64,000 bases of DNA from Trichobilharzia regenti. Lineage: Eukaryota > Platyhelminthes > Trematoda > Strigeidida > Schistosomatidae. Below the pieces are notes generated by a model. The model was not told the DNA's origin and searched no databases. It saw only the letters and a list, made by a program, of their open reading frames with translations. A program made the translations under genes and the position numbers. Positions 1 to 12,125 of this stretch are shown here, one piece after another. The DNA is taken from the NCBI GenBank assembly GCA_944472135.2, contig OX235270.1:115645842-115709841 (forward strand), given 5' to 3'. The first letter of the stretch is position 1. Each line of letters begins with the position of its first letter.

Positions 1-840
1 TATTCGAATTTTATAAATAAACAAACCATATGATACCAGGAGGGTGAAGTAAATCACACAGAACTTGATATCTACTAGGAATTGTAAACCTGAACTGCGT
101 GAAATTCAGAATGTCTTACAAATTTCCTGTCCATTCTCCTCTTATTTTTATTACTTTTAACGTATTTTGTTAACTTATTCAGTAATTGAAGTTTTCTTTT
201 TCAAGCAATCTCTTGTATCTCATTTCAATAAGCAGAAGGTCACCGTTTATTTTTGTACAGGCGTATAAGTTAGTTTAGAAGAAATATAATAAATACGTCA
301 ATTATACAGTGTGCAGTAAAGTATTTCTCACTTGCTGATGGGGATATTTTGCTACTTGTATGATTTCCGTTTTCTTCACCCTATTTATCATTCTTCTGTT
401 GATATTTGTGTGTTTCCTATAATTAGATTAGTCGAAGTTTACTTAAGCAAGTGCGTTGAATGTTTGCTTTTGAACTTTAACACTTCCAAGGCCACATTCT
501 ATGACTCTTTCGTACAGTGTCAAATCAATCCAATGAATATTTCTTCATCAAGTCTTGCCTGATGAGCAAGCCTGGTGAGGTAGTATTTACTGTTTCTAAA
601 CGGTGGTTGTCAACTATCGTACACTTCGAGTTCCTTATGTTCATCCATATCTTAACTATAAATTTTTCGTTACTTTCCTTGTGATTAGAGAGCCGTCAGT
701 CAATCGCCTTCGTGCTTACCCAAAGCTCTATGACTAACCTGCTACTAACATATTGCGTCATCTGGAGTGAGCATGGTTAAAAACTGGTCTTTTCACATCT
801 ACCTCAGTGGCAGCCACTCGAACGCAAACTAACAAGAAAC
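1..840. other. AT-rich stretch without recognised gene
   Basis: No reading frame here resembles a known family. The only open stretch, 76 codons at 332-562 on the plus strand, has a composition typical of chance frames in AT-rich DNA. The stretch ends where codons of the RTE-type LINE copy become recognisable. Confidence 0.5.
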
Positions 841-3115
841 TTTCGTAATGATCATGAACAGTGGTGAGCAACAAAAGTGAAAGAGATAGAAAAGTTATCG
901 ACGATTGTTAACACCACGCATCTATATAGACTTATCAGGGAGACAGGTGGTAAAAGGCAAATCACAAGTGAAACAATCTCTGAGGAGATTAGACGACTGG
1001 GACGTTGGAAACAACACTGAGGGGCAGTTTAATTGGCGTACAGTCACCCTCAATTTACCGAACATCCGGCACCACCCTGAATGGGATATAGGCACTGGTC
1101 CTCCGTCCCTAAATGAAGCTACTAAGGCTGTCACTCGTCTAGAATGAGGCAAAGCAGCAGGACCTAACGGGATGCCTCCAGAGGTGTTTAAGTACGATGG
1201 AGACAGTTTACTGTTTGCTTTAACTAAGGTATTAGGAAGCGTCTGCGAATCAGAGGAAATCCCGTCGTCGATTATCCAGACATACATGAAGGGAGACAAG
1301 TGTTCCTGTGGTAATCTCAGGGGGATTAGCTTGACCAATGTGGTGGTATCTAAAGTTCTAGGCTCAGTAATCATGCGTAGACTGGGCGGTGATCGGGAAG
1401 AACAAACATGAGGAAACCAGACAGGCTTTGGACCAGGAAGAGGGTGTGTTGATGATATCTTCACCCTTCGACAGATTCTGGGACATAGGCATAGTTACCG
1501 GCTTCCAGCGATCGTTATATTTCTTGACCGGAAAGGCGGGATTCAACTCTGTCGACCGAGAGGTACTCTGGCTATGTTTGGCTGTAGAAGGGATGACGAG
1601 AAAATAAATTGCACTGATCAACGGACTCTACTCGTACTCATGCAGCCAGGTGAAAGCCTATGGCGAATTGTCATTTGAATTGGTGACAACTAGTGGTGTC
1701 CGTCAGGGATGCCCACTATCCCCATTTCTATTCAAATTCATCGTAAATGCACTAATAGACGTAGCCCTCACTGTTGACTAGCGACTCAGGGATTGACTTG
1801 TTACCATCAGGGAATGATCTCGGTGACGCAGAGTGTGTGGATGATATAGTCCTCCGTGCTAGTTGAAGACGCTGACAAAATTCGGAGTCTTCTGAACACC
1901 TTGAGCTGCAGTCTTCGAGTGTTTGGTATGTGTTTCGCTCGTGCTGTCAAGTGTGAGATGATGCCACATGATTGGACTGGACTACATTGACTTCTAGCTG
2001 AAAGATAGGGAGTGAAGTGGTGGCTGAGTGTTTTGACCACTTCACTTATTTGGGAAGTTGTATCAGCCAGCCAGTGTCAGTGGGTTGATCGCTGACGAAA
2101 TATCAGCACGGATACAGAAGTGTCGTTTGGGATGTGACAGTTCACGCCATCTCTAGCTTAGTAGACGTGATATCCGACTGGCTGTCGACTGAAGGGTGTG
2201 TGTGCTGCTCAGTAGTTCGTTGTGTTTTTCCCTTATGGCTGTGAGCCAGACCTGGCCACTGGAAGTGAAAGATATGGAAAAAACTGTCTTAGGTTATAAG
2301 TGTTTGTGTTCTGTCTCGCCTGTTAGGTAGAATAATAGGGTGAGTGATTTATAATATCCAAAAAAACTATATTGTTCTTCCCCATCACTATTCTTTCTGT
2401 CTCATATCTCTGTTTTGAATCTCTTCTTACTCTCTTCTCTTGCTTTGTGTGTTACATGAAGTGTAGCAACTCGAAGTGCTGCACGTCTGTGCAAAGTCCT
2501 ACGTTTAAACCAGTTAGTCAGTCAGTCAATAGGGTGAGTGTTATTTAGGTTAGGCATCGGTCGAGTGCTAGGTAAGGAGGGAGGGAGAATCAATAGACTA
2601 GGGAGCTGTGAAGTTACATCGACTGAGATCATTGTGACATGTGTTACGTATTCCTGGTCATCTGTCGTCTTCCTCGACGGTCAATGTTAGCTGACATAGG
2701 AGGGATTAGGTTGGAAAAGAGCCAGTGGCGGTCAAACCAAAACATGACTCCATCAGTCGGCGAAATCCACTACAGTTAGTTTAAGGCAGTTACGTAGTAA
2801 GGTGTAGACTTGTTTCCTGGTTGGGGTCCACGGGATGTTTAAACCAATGAGAGGTGGAGACAATTAGTGATGTGGCTCAAAATCATTCTAAATGCATAGT
2901 TTAGATGCATCCACTCCTTGTTACCTATAATTCTCAGTGAAACTATTGCTCTTCGGTAATTCTTTTCTTTTTGCCTTATGTCTTTCTTCACGGTATGTAC
3001 TTGGCGTTTCTTTTTACGTTCTTCTTCTCCGGCTGTGTGTGCTGATTGAAGTGTGCCGACTCGAACTGTTGAGCATCAGTGGAAAGTTCTATGTTGAAAC
3101 CTGTCAGTTACCTCA
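841..3115 (+). pseudogene. Degenerate RTE-clade LINE, reverse transcriptase part (family A, copy 1)
   Basis: Decayed copy of a non-LTR retrotransposon; an intact one would encode an endonuclease and reverse transcriptase for target-primed insertion. Across shifting frames one can read a linker like IRRLGRWKQH, then GKAAGPNGMPPEVFK (the PGPDG-type RT motif, 1,149-1,190), TTSGVRQGCPLSPFLF (1,688-1,735), a damaged YADD box (VDDIV, near 1,840), EISARIQ (2,095) and the 3' untranslated part to about 3,110. Many stops and frameshifts interrupt it. The region matches the more intact copy at 4,253-5,383 and the fragment at 11,009-11,640. It is interrupted by a nested insertion at 2,347-2,527. The exact 5' boundary is uncertain. 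No endonuclease part is visible, so it is 5'-truncated. Confidence 0.8.
2334..2540 (+). mobile_element. Nested 181-bp RTE 3'-tail insertion with 13-bp target duplication
   Basis: The 13-mer AATAGGGTGAGTG occurs at 2,334-2,346 and again at 2,528-2,540, bracketing 181 bp that interrupt the surrounding RTE copy. The insert resembles the 3' tail of RTE family A: a pyrimidine-rich stretch, then a piece near 2,460-2,510 similar to the tails at 3,050-3,110 and, on the minus strand, 4,253-4,340 and 11,010-11,070. It ends in a short GTCA-type repeat. This is what a heavily 5'-truncated target-primed insertion looks like. Confidence 0.8.
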
Positions 3116-4252
3116 GCAACCAAGTTTTTGCTGTAAAACAGGACAGAACTGTGCATTGCTACACAGTACACTTAAACTTTTTAATTTGTAGCTGGATAAT
3201 ATGCCGGTGCATCAGGGTCGACGCAGATAACTGAAGTGTTGAATACGATCAAACATTTCGTTCTCCACTAGTAAACCAGAAGTTGCTAAAGTAGAGTTCA
3301 TGCCAAATATAATGAAATTTAGTGACGATAAAGATATTACTATTACCTTGTGTTTCTAGTGGAAAATAGGGCTTGAACAACACATCTCCACATTGGCTTA
3401 TCTTCTACGTCTTCCTCGGCTTGGACCACTATCACCCATAGTCTCTCATATGTTTTTAACACGATCTTCTCCATGTCACATTTACACCGACGACCCACTC
3501 GTGGCTTTCCATTGGGACTCCAGTCGAGCAATGGCCTGCATTGCACGCGATGTCATTCGACGGTCTCCCCAATATATGTTTGATCCATCCTCACTTTTTC
3601 CCACATAATTGTTGGGCGATTGGTTTTTGGTTGGTTTGTTCCCACAGTTTCTTATAACTCATTCTTCCTGGCTGGGTAGCGGGGGAAGGCAGTTGTTGAT
3701 GAAAGTCTGCAGTGCCCGGTTGGAAATCCTTTTCATTACACGCAGTGCAAGTTTCTGACTCGCACAAGAGTGACTTTACATTGGGGTTGAAAATCCGAAT
3801 CTTGTTATCCATGCTGAGGTGGGTTGCTGTGCATAAGATTTTCAAACCAGCTTCAGGTTGATGGAGGCGTATCTCGCCTTTCCGACTCTGGTTAGCTTTG
3901 ATTGCTTCATCAGTGCCGTGTGCCTGTAGTTGAAACAATGCTTCCCAGATAAGTGAAGGAGGCAACTTCTGTCAAACCTCTCACGTTGATGGTGATTCGT
4001 GCTGATTGTTGTTGCCGTTGATTGGTTATCTTCATCAGCTCCGTCTTGTCTATGTTCACTTGAAGTCCTGTCTTCTCTGTCTACCTCTTCAGTCAGTTTG
4101 TTGGTTTTCGCCTGCAAGTCTTCAAGTTTGTGTGACATTAGACATATATCATCCACACGCGAAATCCAGAAGCTTCTTATCGGTCGTCCAGCGTATTCCT
4201 GACAGTCTGACGCACAATCCGGTCCACCACAACTACGAATATCATCGACGAT

Positions 4253-5383
4253 CTGTCTGTCTGTCTGTTTTCGACATAGAACTTTGCACAAATGTGCGGA
4301 AGTTCAAGTCGCCACACTCCGTGTAGCACGCGAAGCAAGAGAAGAAAGTACAAGAAAAGCATAATAGAAACAGTGAGCAGAGGTGTGAGACAAAGGAGTA
4401 ATAAAGAAATACAAAACAGTTTCATTGAAGATCATAAGTCACAGGTAGTGGATGCATCTGCGCCACTGAGAACGATTTTGAGCCATGTCACCAATTGTTT
4501 CCAACCATAGATTTTTGCCGTCCCGAGGACCCCAGCCTGGAAGTCTACACCTTCCTACGTGGCTAAGACCAACTGTTGTGGATTTCATTGACTGATGCCA
4601 AGTTTTTGTTTGACCGCCGCTAGCTTTTTTCCAGCCTGACCCTATATCCGCTAACATAGCTCGTCGAGAGAGGCGATGACTTGGCATACGTAACACATGT
4701 CCTAACCATCTCAGTCTTTGTAGCTTTACGACTTCGTCGATTGATTTCCCCTGTTTACCTAGAACTCTACGCCTAACCTCCATGTTGCTCACCTTATTAT
4801 GCCACTTTAAACGGGAAATAGAACGCAGGCACCTATGATCAAAGGCAGCTAGTCTTTTCATGTCTTCCACTCTCAGTGGCCAGGTCTCACAACCATACAG
4901 GAGGACGGAGCGGACTGATGAGCAGTACACCCGCCCTTTGGTCGATAGTCGAACATCTCGTCTACGCCAGAGTCGGCGTAAACTAACAAATGCGAAACGA
5001 GCCCCTTGTATTCGTGCTGAGATTTCGTCAGAGATCAGCCCGTTGGGGCTGATGGTACTTCCCAAATAAGTGAAGCGGTCAACGTGCTCTACCACTTCAC
5101 TTCCTATTTTTAAACTAGGCGTCGATGTAGTCCAGTCCTGTAACATCATCTTGCATTTGGCGGGAGCGAATCGCATGCCAAACATTCGTGGATTGCTGTT
5201 CAAGGTGTTTAGAAGACTCTGCATTTTGTCAGCGTCTTCGCCTAGAAGGACTATATCGTCTGCATATTCCAAGTCAACGAGATTATTCCCAGGTAGCAAG
5301 TCAATCCCTGAATCGCTGAAGTCACCTAGGGTTAAGTCCATTAACACATCTATGATGAAGTTGAATAGAAAAGGAGATAAATA
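4253..5383 (-). mobile_element. 5'-truncated RTE-clade LINE insertion (family A)
   Basis: Insertion of 1,131 bp flanked by a 12-bp target duplication, ATCATCGACGAT, at 4,241-4,252 and 5,384-5,395. It lies within the RTE family B copy in the same orientation. The minus-strand 3' end carries a short GACA-type simple repeat tail next to the target duplication. The 5' end begins inside the reverse transcriptase, so it is a truncated copy. Its long open frame (4,439-5,347) suggests it is younger than its host copy. Confidence 0.9.
4439..5347 (-). CDS. RTE-type reverse transcriptase, C-terminal half
   Basis: Open for 302 codons, the best preserved RTE frame in the window. It covers the back half of an RTE-clade reverse transcriptase: the catalytic EYADDIVLLGEDAD box at residues 27-40 with both aspartates intact, FTYLGSTIS near residue 93, YGCETWPLRVEDMKRL near 150, and the RLRWLGHVLRMPSHRLSRRA stretch near 213, followed by a Trp-rich C-terminal tail. 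The palm's N-terminal motifs and the endonuclease are missing because the insertion is 5'-truncated. It is therefore a fragment and not a working enzyme. The Met given is only the first in frame; the reading frame enters from the truncated 5' end. The 3' UTR follows at 4,253-4,438. Confidence 0.88.
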   Translation of the reverse strand: MLMDLTLGDFSDSGIDLLPGNNLVDLEYADDIVLLGEDADKMQSLLNTLNSNPRMFGMRFAPAKCKMMLQDWTTSTPSLKIGSEVVEHVDRFTYLGSTISPNGLISDEISARIQGARFAFVSLRRLWRRRDVRLSTKGRVYCSSVRSVLLYGCETWPLRVEDMKRLAAFDHRCLRSISRLKWHNKVSNMEVRRRVLGKQGKSIDEVVKLQRLRWLGHVLRMPSHRLSRRAMLADIGSGWKKASGGQTKTWHQSMKSTTVGLSHVGRCRLPGWGPRDGKNLWLETIGDMAQNRSQWRRCIHYL

Positions 5384-7019
5384 ATCATCGACGATATTAG
5401 GCAGTCAGCTTGTCTTACTCCTACATTCACTTCGAACACGTCTCTGAGTTTTCATTTTGGATCGGCTGAAATGTGGCATTGTTGACGTACAGGTTTGACT
5501 GCCAATCTATGCTTTGTTCTGTGATGACGGTGCGTAAAGTTACAATCACCACATGATTTGCGTTTCCTGAATCCATTTTGTTCCGGTGGGGCTGTTGGAG
5601 TTCTGCGTCCTTTATTCTCTTCAGGATGATTCGACTCGTATTTTACTTGGCGTGGACAAAAGCATTATTCAATGTCAGTCAGTTCTTGGAGAGGCCTAAC
5701 TAGATTTCTCCTCTGTGGTAGTTTGACAAGGTAGCCAGACTTTTTTGTAATCGGTGGGTACCGCTGCTTCTCTCAAAATCTTTTGCAGTAATGGCGTAAG
5801 CAAATCTGATGCAGTCTCTAGATCCGTTTTCAGTGCTTTGGGGGAATTCCATCTGGTCATGCTGCCTTCCCAGCCTTCAGTAGCTTGGTCGCATTCAGAA
5901 TTTCTTCTTTCGTTGAAAGATTGGTGTCCTTCGGTAGGCAGTTCTGTGCGTGTTGTTGATGGTGGCTGTATTTCTGGGTGAGTTGCAGGTGATGGTCGAT
6001 TCAAGAGTCCTTTGAAGTGATCTGCAAAAACTGTACTTCTCACTTTATTTAGGATCAGCCCATTGTTCGATTTGTTTCTCCTCCTTGGTAATCGGGTTCT
6101 CTTGAGCATCTTTTATTGGTTTCATCATCTGGGTTGATCTCTTCCCGGATGGTGAGGAGCCTGGTTATCTCATATAATGTCCTGAGGTCTTTTTTGCATG
6201 CGGTCTGTTTTGCTACATTTGCCAATGTGTCGTAGAATTGTCGTTTGTCTTTTCTACCACTCTTCTTCACGTCTTTCTTGATTCAGTGCAGTGTTTATTG
6301 GACTCAGCTTCTCATTCTGTTGTGTATCTTTGCAGTGAGTCATCTTCTCCTTCACCATCCTCCTCTCAGCTCCTCTCCTGTCTTCTATTAGCTTCCAGGT
6401 AGGTGTCTGATGAGGACCATTCCTTGTCGTGTCCCTTCTTTCTTCCTAGAACAATTGTACACGTTTCCTTGAACATCACCAACAGACAGTTAGTTCCACT
6501 GTTCTTCCATGCAGGTTTCCTCTATGATAACACGTTATTCTCTCCGACTTTGCTCTGATCAGATCTGCAGTGTAGGTATCCCTTGTAGTTTTGTCCTTCA
6601 GTCTCTGAATGTTGAACTTGAATCGTGGTGGCCTGTCTCCAGTTGTTCTGAAGGATTTCAGCTTCACCTTCAAGGGTCCCTACCCAGAGCCTCTCGACCC
6701 ACGATGAGTTCTCTTCCTGTATTATCTGCTCCTAGTTCAACTGGCATTCATATCTCCCATGAGGATTTTTATATCAGCATTTGAGATGTCGCACATCACT
6801 GTTTACAATTGTCTGTAAAAATCTTCCTTCTTGTTCCGCGTTATTTGTAGCACTGTATGTAGCATTGCATAATATTTGTGACCTTCCTTTTGAGTTGAAT
6901 CTTGCTGTCATAATCCTTAAGGAGTAGATTGGTTCCTTGATTTTTGATGACAGTTCTCCTATTACTTTTTGTCAGTGTTCTCAATTAAAGGGAATTTGTA
7001 ATAAGTGTAACCTCAAACA

Positions 7020-7720
7020 CCGAAGTTAATCAAAATCAAATTGCATCATTGTCACTTCAGACAACAACTCTTTATGATCTTACAAGGTCTCAAGAGTTCG
7101 ATTTTAGTTTTTTAATCAGCATAATGTACTTTCCTGGCACTCAGTTCATAACCAGATACCACCACAACACCTGTTAATCAATGCAGTCCAATTCTACCAC
7201 AGGAAAGTTTGTCATCTTCCTTATACACTGAGATGGTCAATGGCTTATACCTGTCTGACGGATGAGTTAGTCTGAGCAACGACTCATTATCACCATCACC
7301 ATCCTTAAAGGTCGGAGTGAAACCATTCGGTCCCACTGCTTTTTATTGTTTTAGAGTGGCGACAACTTTTACAACATCATGTAGAGTTATGGGACTTATG
7401 TCTATGGCACGTTCAGGCTTGGGTTGTATAGCGGGTGAATGTAGTGAAGTTGTAAGTCAGTTGAACTACTCCTCAAAGTGTTCTGTCTAACGTCCCAGCT
7501 ATCTGTCTTGACTAGATATTGAAGTTCTATCTCTTTCAAAGGTTATTTCACTTATCATAGTATAGCTACGCTTATTTATGAGTTTTTTGCACTCCCTAAA
7601 TTCATTGGCAATCGGCGTGACTTTGGATGCAGAGTATCAATTGTCCTAGTTGCTTTTACTGTCGCCAGATACTTGAGAAATTCCGTGCTTTTCTTAATTC
7701 CATACCATTGCGAACATAAA
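7020..7720 (-). pseudogene. RTE-like LINE remnant (endonuclease-RT linker and RT start)
   Basis: On the minus strand a decayed coding stretch reads: ECKKLINK near 7,590; TEHFEE-type residues near 7,490-7,460; an ILHD-like interval; and then ATLKQ, a stop, and KAVGPNGF at 7,365-7,315, the RT motif around PGPDG. It resembles the linker and first RT motif of the other RTE copies but is not contiguous with the neighbouring copy at 3,343-6,995. Frames shift several times. Boundaries are approximate. Confidence 0.55.
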
Positions 7721-9035
7721 GATTATTCCAAACTAAAAGATAATCTTGCACAGATACAGTTCATCGATAATTCCTGACAAAGTGGTCTGGTTATCTGCAT
7801 GCAAATAATATTCTGTACTAATCAATTTTTATTTTTGCTGTGTTCGGCAAGCTGAATTTACACACACACGAAATTGATAATGTATATTTGCTACTGTGCA
7901 GCAGGGCGAGTGAATGCTTCGAAGAGAGTCTTTCCTCTGACTTGTGTATTCCTATTTCTGTGTCGGGATGGGTATTTTTCGTGTATATCTGTCGTTACTG
8001 TTGGCTAAGTGTTGGTGGTCTCCAGACACCACTACATTAATTCTGGTTTAGAAAAGATGGTTATCTGGATCGGATTTTAAGAGTGTATCATCATTATAAG
8101 TTCACCACTATCATATACGATAAGTACTTTGTAATTGAACAATAAAACTGGTTGTATTGCATCGTTTCGTTTTGTGCAGCTTCGGATAATACTAATACTT
8201 CATCTCATCCAAACTATTCTCACTAGGAATATTTGATGGGATTCCAAAACAGATTAATAACCCTCTCCATCTTTCCTTATTTCTTAAGACCCATTCAATC
8301 GGACAACTGACAGGCTACTTTCCAATAGAATCCAGTCAAGTATTGAATTTATTGTTTTAGGCCTTTGTACTGTTCTTAAAGCAATAAGTTCACGAAAACT
8401 AGGTTAAGATTCTCCTGATACTCAATATTTATTAGTGCGATAGATTGAGGAGTAGATAGGGTTAAGTAAACAACTATACAGTATAGTTCATAAAACCAAC
8501 TGGATTCACGACAAATTCACTTATTTCTGAAGGATCATTTAAAAGTCGAACGGCGGACAAACACCTGCCAGTCATGTATAGTTTATACAGAATCTACAAA
8601 GAAATAAACTCGTTACTGAAATTCTACTGGTACTCGATCACCAATCTCAGTTTCATAGAATCAAAGATGTATGGTCATCATTCAGTCATACTTCTTTCAG
8701 TCAAAATGAATCTATGAAAGATGTCCATTAGGACATGTAGTTCTTCTGGAAAGCTGACTCACAACTGTGTTTAAACAGAGTTTATCGGTACGCGTGTTTA
8801 TTGAGTTGATTCAAGCAGTTGGTTCGCCATATCAATACAAGCAACAAAAAATCGAAGTAATATTCGCATTACAAATAAATCAAAAGGGAACTTATACCTA
8901 CTGAATAGTTTAATAAATAATAGGGGAGAAGTAACATCAGTGACACAGGGATCTATAAGTAGTTTCTAGAAGTCAGCCCATTCGTAGCACTGTTTCAATA
9001 ATCGCACACTTAAGTTAATTATTGGTAATTTTCAA
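7721..9035. other. No recognised feature
   Basis: AT-rich sequence without a coding motif I recognise on either strand. The plus-strand frame at 7,840-8,040 has no family resemblance. Confidence 0.45.
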
Positions 9036-9039
9036 TTAC

Positions 9040-10010
9040 ATGCTGGATGTGTGGTTGGCATTTTTATTATCCGTGATGATAGTCACGGTCTTAATCAATT
9101 GTTACAGATACCCAGCAACTGTCATCCAGAAAAAAAGTTCACTCCTGAAATAGAAAATGAATCTAAAACTTCTTTTCTTGATGTTGAACTTACATGAAGT
9201 ATTGACGCAATTTAAGAAGGTTCGTTCATAGTAAACTTACGTGGTACGGCCAACCGACAAGTTTCTATAGCTAGGTTCCAGTAGAATGTAAACGTAACCT
9301 AATTATATCCCGTGTCCGATTCATCTGCAGCTCTGAGGAAAGAATTAGACTTTTCGGAAGAAATCTTCACCCAAAATGGAGACTAATATATGTGGGAAAC
9401 TTGGGCACTGTGGTAGTATGTAATTCCATATTAATTCTTTCATTAGATGTGACACACAGCGAAAGAGTATTATTTACTAGATGACGTCTCGAACATGATT
9501 TACTGTTCATAATCAAAGATAGGAGACGTCTGTGTCACAAAAGTTCTACATAAACTCTGGCTTCAGAAGTGACCTCAGTGACATTGTTTAGTGGGGATTT
9601 TCAGCTTCTTTAAGAGAAACTATCTTCGCAACAAGACTAAGAGTAATGTTCTCCTGTCATCCACTGGTGTGTAGAAGCCCAAAAGACAAAAACTCGCATC
9701 TGATAACTCCGGTGTGTATGTATGATTTCATCTGTTCTTGCGGAGCCAAGTATTTCAGTCGTTTGACTCATATCCTGTCTAAAGGGTTAAACAATACTAT
9801 CCTGCATGGTAGCGGAAAGGTGACAGTGGCTCTATAAGAACTACAGTATTTGAACACCATGTAGAAACTGACCACTCTATCTAAACAAATTCCTTTAAGA
9901 TGATCTACAAAGGGAAAAAAAACCTGCTCACTGAAAATAGAATTCAAGAGTGTTAGAACGAGTTTAAGACTATGGTAGAATGAAAAATTGAAGAAACATT
10001 TTTCATCACA
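9040..10010 (+). pseudogene. Degenerate Penelope-like element (RT end plus GIY-YIG endonuclease)
   Basis: Scattered motifs in shifting plus-strand frames fit the end of a Penelope-like retroelement. These are FLDVELT near 9,175 (start of the RT thumb region), LRKELDFSEEIFTQNG near 9,335-9,385, then VCMYDFICSCGAKYFSR at 9,710-9,760, which aligns with the Cys-rich and YIG segment of the GIY-YIG endonuclease, and FEHHVETDHSI at 9,850-9,885, the His-containing helix after it. The YIG is changed to YFS and stops are present, so it is dead. An opposite-facing copy of the PLE terminal sequence (9,387-9,521) interrupts it. Confidence 0.7.
9387..9521 (-). repeat. PLE terminal-repeat fragment, inverted inside a PLE copy
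   Basis: The reverse complement follows the same order as 14,690-14,815: a GATTATGAAC start, GTTCGAGACGTC, TAAATAATACT, a CTGTGTG stretch, then TACCACAGTGCCCAAGTTT. It is the terminal sequence of the PLE family seen as palindromes at 20.8 and 21.3 kb, here as a single arm facing against its host PLE remnant. Confidence 0.65.
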
Positions 10011-11005
10011 CCCAGTGACGAAATTCTGGCACCTCAGATATGCACGTCTTGAGATCTAATGTCTCTTGCACCTTTTGGTCTCATCTTTTAGATAATCTTA
10101 GGAGGGGACGATGACCGAAATCTACTAGGTGCTTGAGAGATAACTTAGTGATGATTCTTTTTATAACCATGCTAGATAGTGCTCTGATGCTTTTGGCAAG
10201 TGTGATCTTCGTTCAGCTTATCTCCACAGGATCAAGAGAATTTGTAGACACATTGAAGTGGTCCACAGTCGTTCTCATTCTCACAAGTCACTTGTCGACT
10301 AAGGCGCGTAGCACAACGATATCAACAGGTGGTTAACCAGAATCCCAGCTGCAGTATTTAGCTGTTTTCCTCATGACTCAATTAAGATATACCGGCTTTT
10401 AGATCTGCAAAAGAACTCTCCAACAGTGAAGAAATTTGACGTCTAATAAACTCGGAACTTAAGTTATGGACTTGAGGCGAGGTTGTATTATGGTATAGGA
10501 AATCCGTCAATAGATAAATTCAATGAATACACCTTTTAAGTTAAGTTTTATTGTTATTTTAAAGTTGACTTCACCAGAACTATGGAAAAGCTCATAATTC
10601 TATTGATTTTAATATCAGACTGTTTGACTTGGAGGGGAAGGAAGAAATAACGAACACAACATATATCTGCAATTAGTTTCTTTTTAAGCATATGTTTATC
10701 CCTAGACTCAGTTCTTGGGAACACATTCTGAATTTGTGTCAATAAGATAGAAAGTTGTTACATAAATAGTGCAATATTGACTGCTGTTTGTCATAATAAA
10801 CAGCTAAATTTTGGTTCCTAGCCCAGTCTTTCTCCCTACTTTGAATGCCAAAACAATTAGGCTATAGTACGCTGCTGATAACTGCTACCGTGACGTGGTA
10901 GTTAGGCTTACATTTCGCAGTTACCTAACAAGCTACACTGGCTGAAACTTGTGTTCCTGCAGGTTCTACTGTGGCAGAAAGGTTGTTTGGATAGCGTTTA
11001 GACTA
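10011..11005. other. No recognised feature
   Basis: I see no coding motif, tRNA or repeat relation here. Frames at 10,133-10,336 (plus) and 10,554-10,742 (minus) are short and of no recognisable family. Confidence 0.45.
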
Positions 11006-11008
11006 AAA

Positions 11009-11640
11009 GCAGTCTGTTTTCGACATAGAACTTCGCACCGATGTGCAACAGTTCAAGTCACCACACTCCCTCCTTGTAGCACACAAAGCAAGAGAAGGTA
11101 GAAGAAATGCATAATAGAGAAAGTAAACAGAGGTGTGAGACAAAGGAATAGTAGTAACGAAGAACAAAGCAGTTTCATTGGAAATCATAAGTCACAAGGA
11201 GTGGATGCATCTACGCTGTATATTGGGAACGATTTTGAGCCATGTCACCAATTGTCTCCAATCATCGGTGTTTTTACCGTCCCGATGACGCCAACCAGGA
11301 AGCCTACACCTTCCTACGTGACTGGCTTAAACTAACTGTTGTAGATTTCATTGACTGGTGCTATGTTTTGGTTTGACCGCCGCTGGCTTTTTTCCAGCCT
11401 GACCCTATGTCAGCTAACATTGGCCGTTGAGGAAGGCGATGACTAGGCATACGTAACACATGTCCTAACCATCTCAGTCGATGTAACTTCACAGCCTCCT
11501 TGTCTATTGATTTCACTTCCCTCCTTATCTAGTACTCGACCGATGTCTAACCTCAATATCGCTCACCTTATTACACCACTTCACACGGGAAATAGAACGC
11601 AGGAACCTATGATCGAAGACTGCTAGCAACTAATAGCAGT
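11009..11640 (-). mobile_element. RTE family A 3' fragment
   Basis: The minus strand matches the C-terminal coding end and 3' UTR of the RTE copy at 4,253-5,383 and of the plus-strand copy at 2,550-3,110. Shared blocks include the region coding the RLRWLGHVLRMPS stretch (11,480-11,430), the GGQTKT-like stretch (11,380-11,360) and the 3' tail ending in TCGAAAACAGACT (11,010-11,025). It is 5'-truncated near 11,635. Stops and indels make it non-coding. Confidence 0.8.
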
Positions 11641-11973
11641 TGATATGGTTTACATAGGCTCTAGAATCTGAAGGTATCAAATGTCGTATGAATCTGTTTT
11701 GTTCATCAGCTCTGATGGTGGTCCCTCAAGACAACCACCTGCTTCGGCCTGGGGGATCGGGCAGTATCCTGGCTGTCGCACTAAATTAAACAACGAATCG
11801 TGAAGAAATTAAATCGCATACGTTCCTTTTTAACCTTACTTTTTATAGATACACTTTTATGTTTTATTTCTGCTATCCTTGGTGTATTCACCTTCGTCGG
11901 CCTCTCACCTGTATATGAATCATCGGCCTATATGTTCTGTTTTGAGAAGTCAGTGAGTAATCTTCAAAATGCT

Positions 11974-12125
11974 GGCCTCCAGTGTGATATCTAACATAAA
12001 TGTCACGTGGTCCGGGGTTCGATCCCCTGGCGATGCACACCTGATACCTATCGTTGGCCTGCAAAATTTGGGCTACCGATATTACATGCTGAAAATTCCA
12101 TACATGTACCAAAAATAATGTGTGG
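11974..12125 (+). mobile_element. tRNA-derived SINE (family S1)
   Basis: Contains the pol III B-box GGTTCGATCCC at 12,015-12,025 and a weak A-box-like stretch near 11,974. A family-specific body follows, with GGCCTGCAAAATTTGGGC and CTGAAAATTCCATAC, and an A-rich end. The same body occurs at 29,478-29,650 and 46,525-46,707. The 5' head is more degraded than in the 46.5-kb copy. Confidence 0.75.

Larger units (their letters stand above)
3343..6995 (-). pseudogene. Degenerate RTE-clade LINE (family B, copy 1), split by another RTE
   Basis: Read on the minus strand from high to low coordinate, this broken element shows: endonuclease remnants (about 6,960-6,500); a linker (6,270-6,055); the N-terminal part of the reverse transcriptase, with LLKAGK followed by a PDGIP motif (5,900-5,830); and, after the insertion, FADDICL-type residues with a lost first base (4,170-4,130), TKIRIF-like residues (3,820) and the C-terminal CSTRNTR-type end (3,350). 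Stops and frameshifts are frequent. The same family occurs at 39.70-45.43 kb, where parts are better preserved. Position 4,241-5,395 is a later RTE insertion with its own target duplication. The original role was an endonuclease plus reverse transcriptase; this copy cannot encode it. Confidence 0.82.

Noticed and set aside
922..1464. 180-codon minus-strand frame
   Set aside because: Antisense to the plus-strand RTE coding remnant; motifs are readable only on the plus strand.
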